NCBI RefSeq assembly: GCF_900100875.1
Contig: NZ_FNKQ01000005.1
Coordinates: forward strand, 62,001 to 126,000
Direction: 5' to 3'
Length of the DNA stretch: 64,000 nt
From: Halopelagius longus
Lineage (GTDB): Archaea; Halobacteriota; Halobacteria; Halobacteriales; Haloferacaceae
The notes below the pieces were generated by a model, which saw only the letters and a program-made list of their open reading frames with translations, did not search any database and had not been told where the DNA came from. The position numbers and the translations under genes were made by a program. Below are positions 62,461 through 64,000 of this stretch, in pieces. Numbering within the stretch: the first letter of the stretch is position 1; the number at the start of each line of letters is the position of its first letter.

Positions 62461-63399
62461 TCAGGCGATGACACGTTCGATGTCGTCGTCGAGTTGCTCG
62501 TAGAGTTCCTCGGCGCGGCGTTCGTCCGCGGGCGAGAGCGGTTCGATGGGGTCGCGAACGTCGCCGCCGTGGAGGCCGGCGAGTTCGAGTCCCTTCTTCA
62601 CGGCGGAGACGCTTATCGCGCCCTCGATGGTGTTGTTCTCCCCGGTTTCGTCGCGGAAGTTCTGATAGGGGAGGCTGATGTTGCGGATTCGGCGGGCGCG
62701 CTCCCACTCCCCCGATTCGAGGGCGTCGTACAGTTCGAGTCCGACCTCCGGCCGGAAGTTGCTGACGCCGGCGGAGAACCCCTCGATACCCTCGTTCCAA
62801 AACGAGACGGCGAACGGTTCCGCGAGGCCGTTCATCCACACCACGTCGTCGGGGGAGGAACTGGTCGCCGCGCCGAGTTTCACCGCGTCCTCGATGGCGT
62901 ACTTGACGCCGACGACGCCGTCGACGTCCGCGAGGTTGCGGAGGTACGAGACGGACGGGTCGAACCCCTTGACGTACGGGACGAGGGGCGTCTCCGTCGC
63001 GGCGTCGAGTTTCTCGTAGTAGCGGATGAGTCCGCGTTCGTGGATGTAGGTGTGGTCCGGCGGCATCACCATCATCGCGTCCACGCCGATTCTGTCGTAC
63101 GCTCGGATAAGCTCCTGTGCGTCCGGCGTGCTCCCGCCGACGCCGGCGAGGACGCAGGCGTCCGAGGGAAGCGCGTCGACGGCCGTCTCCGTCACGTCTA
63201 CCCGCTCGGTCTGAGAGAGCGAGTGGTACTCGCTGATGTTCGCGGACGCGAGGAACGTCCGGATTCCGGCGTCGTAAAGCGCGTTCGCGTTCGCTTCCAA
63301 TTTAGGGTGTTCGACGAGGAGTTCGTCATCGAACGGGGTGAGGAGTCCGGCAGCGACGCCACGCAGGTGCTGACGCACACCGCTCTTGGAAAGTGGCAT
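62461..63399 (-). CDS. DapA-superfamily aldolase/dehydratase (paralogue 2, close to paralogue 1)
   Basis: 312 residues, identical in length to the gene at 7465 and with the same motifs: GVAAGLLTPFDDE, ASANISEYHSLSQTERV, PLVPYVKGFD with Tyr142, and the Schiff-base Lys166 in GVVGVKYAIED. The residues after that (GAATSSSPDDVVWMNGLAEP) differ most from paralogue 1. A box reading ATTTTATG on the minus strand (63421-63430) lies about 27 bp before the start, so it is leaderless like its paralogue. The 648-aa gene follows after about 115 bp. It may serve the same keto-deoxy acid under different control, or a stereoisomer. Confidence 0.86.
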   Translation of the reverse strand: MPLSKSGVRQHLRGVAAGLLTPFDDELLVEHPKLEANANALYDAGIRTFLASANISEYHSLSQTERVDVTETAVDALPSDACVLAGVGGSTPDAQELIRAYDRIGVDAMMVMPPDHTYIHERGLIRYYEKLDAATETPLVPYVKGFDPSVSYLRNLADVDGVVGVKYAIEDAVKLGAATSSSPDDVVWMNGLAEPFAVSFWNEGIEGFSAGVSNFRPEVGLELYDALESGEWERARRIRNISLPYQNFRDETGENNTIEGAISVSAVKKGLELAGLHGGDVRDPIEPLSPADERRAEELYEQLDDDIERVIA

Positions 63400-63420
63400 A
63401 TCCGATACAGCGAGTGCTCG

Positions 63421-63430
63421 AACATAAAAT
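63421..63430 (-). promoter_or_regulatory. TATA box of DapA paralogue 2
   Basis: ATTTTATGTT on the minus strand, centred about 27 bp before the ATG at 63399. Confidence 0.65.
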
Positions 63431-63594
63431 CTTTGGAGGGGGAGACGAAGTCGGCCGGTTTCGGGCGCGTCGGGTCGCTGACGGCGACGCCGCGACGGAA
63501 AGTGGGAGGAGAACCGGAGCGAGAGAATCGGCGGCGAGCGACTCGGCGCGGCAAAACAGTTATTGGTCGGATTTCTGTATGAGTAACCGTTCCC

Positions 63595-64000
63595 ATGGAG
63601 AGCCAGACTGAATCTTCCCCCGTTACAGTCGGACTCGTCGGCCTCGGAAGCCTCGGACGGAGACTCGGCCGCCAGTTCGTCGAACTGCCCCGCTCGGACC
63701 TCGTCGCGCTTTCGGACGTCGACGGCGACAGTCTCGCGGCCGCCGGACGCGAACTCGACGTCCCGGAGTCCGCTCGGTACGAATCGTACGAGAAGATGCT
63801 CGACTCGGAGGCGTTGGACGCGGTGGCGATAGCGACGCCCAACGGACTCCACTACGAGCAGACGACGGCCGCACTCGACCGCGACCTGCACGTGCTCTGT
63901 GAGAAACCGCTCGCGACGAGCGTCGAGGACGGGTACGAGGTCATGCAGCGGTCGGAGTCGAGCGACCGGACGGTGATGGTGGGCTACCAGCGGCATCTGA
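63595..64000 (+). CDS. Gfo/Idh/MocA-family oxidoreductase (copy 3), C-terminus beyond the window
   Basis: 135 codons are present from the ATG at 63595 (MESQTESSPVTVGLVGLGSLGRR). The Rossmann glycine motif G-L-G-S-L-G, LVALSDVDGDSLAAAG, AVAIATPNGLHYEQTTAALD and the catalytic-lysine motif LCEKPLATSVED are present, ending VMVGYQRHL at the edge. A TTATTG box lies about 30 bp upstream. It diverges from DapA paralogue 2 and may oxidise a sugar feeding that enzyme. Confidence 0.88.
   Translation, partial: MESQTESSPVTVGLVGLGSLGRRLGRQFVELPRSDLVALSDVDGDSLAAAGRELDVPESARYESYEKMLDSEALDAVAIATPNGLHYEQTTAALDRDLHVLCEKPLATSVEDGYEVMQRSESSDRTVMVGYQRHL

Noticed and set aside
60820-63582. 920-codon open frame on the plus strand
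   Set aside because: It is antisense to the 648-aa gene and DapA paralogue 2, whose motifs are clear. Its composition (Val/Arg/Asp-rich, no domains) is typical of antisense frames in GC-rich genomes.
1-64000. CRISPR arrays, rRNA genes and insertion sequences
   Set aside because: No regularly spaced direct repeats, no rRNA-like stretches and no transposase motifs were seen in any frame.

Overview
The window is about 64 kb of GC-rich DNA from a halophilic archaeon (class Halobacteria). The proteins are strongly acidic, and exported proteins carry twin-arginine signals or lipoprotein boxes. Many start codons lie about 26-30 bp after an AT-rich TATA-like box with no ribosome-binding site, which indicates leaderless transcripts. 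A member of the Haloferacales is plausible, but the genus cannot be decided from the sequence alone.

Layout. 1-4.3 kb holds a partial peptide-type solute-binding lipoprotein, a DoxX-like protein, a Bat-type HTH regulator, a RidA homologue and a GNAT acetyltransferase. 4.5-22.4 kb is the first sugar block: GH28 polygalacturonase, a decayed sulfatase fragment, a uronate-dehydrogenase-like enzyme, a DapA-type keto-deoxy-sugar-acid aldolase/dehydratase, an SGNH esterase, an AEC permease, an IclR regulator divergent from an FAH-family enzyme, GH3 glycosidase, an AGE-family epimerase, a Gfo/Idh/MocA oxidoreductase, an iron-type alcohol dehydrogenase, an internally deleted IclR gene and an MFS transporter. 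23-37 kb is unrelated: a glycosyltransferase-like membrane protein, a DUF4129/DUF58 membrane cluster, two ABC-2 export systems, and an AT-richer tail of small membrane proteins and lipoproteins. 37.7-63.9 kb is the second sugar block: a second IclR, two exported beta-helix proteins, an ABC sugar importer with two tandem binding proteins, an aldo/keto reductase, more Gfo/Idh/MocA enzymes, a LarA-like protein, glycerate 2-kinase, GH105 unsaturated rhamnogalacturonyl hydrolase, two more DapA-family enzymes and a 648-aa protein of unknown family. An AT-rich HAD gene and small hypothetical genes interrupt this block.

How the genes may work together (inference). Exported beta-helix proteins and an esterase would act on pectin or rhamnogalacturonan outside the cell. 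The ABC and MFS carriers would import oligosaccharides. Cytoplasmic GH28, GH105 and GH3 would release galacturonate, unsaturated uronate, rhamnose and other sugars. Dehydrogenases, DapA-type and FAH-type enzymes would then give pyruvate plus glyceraldehyde, lactate or 2-oxoglutarate semialdehyde. Glycerate kinase would return glycerate to lower glycolysis.

The most notable unexplained signal is regulatory. Two palindromic sites recur in the intergenic DNA: a 17-bp site, GTTCCCG-N3-CGGGAAC (six copies), and a 20-bp site, TTACA-N4-TA-N5-GTAA (six copies). Both occur in the stretches after two of the DapA genes, including a 0.6-kb region between convergent genes where no gene starts.
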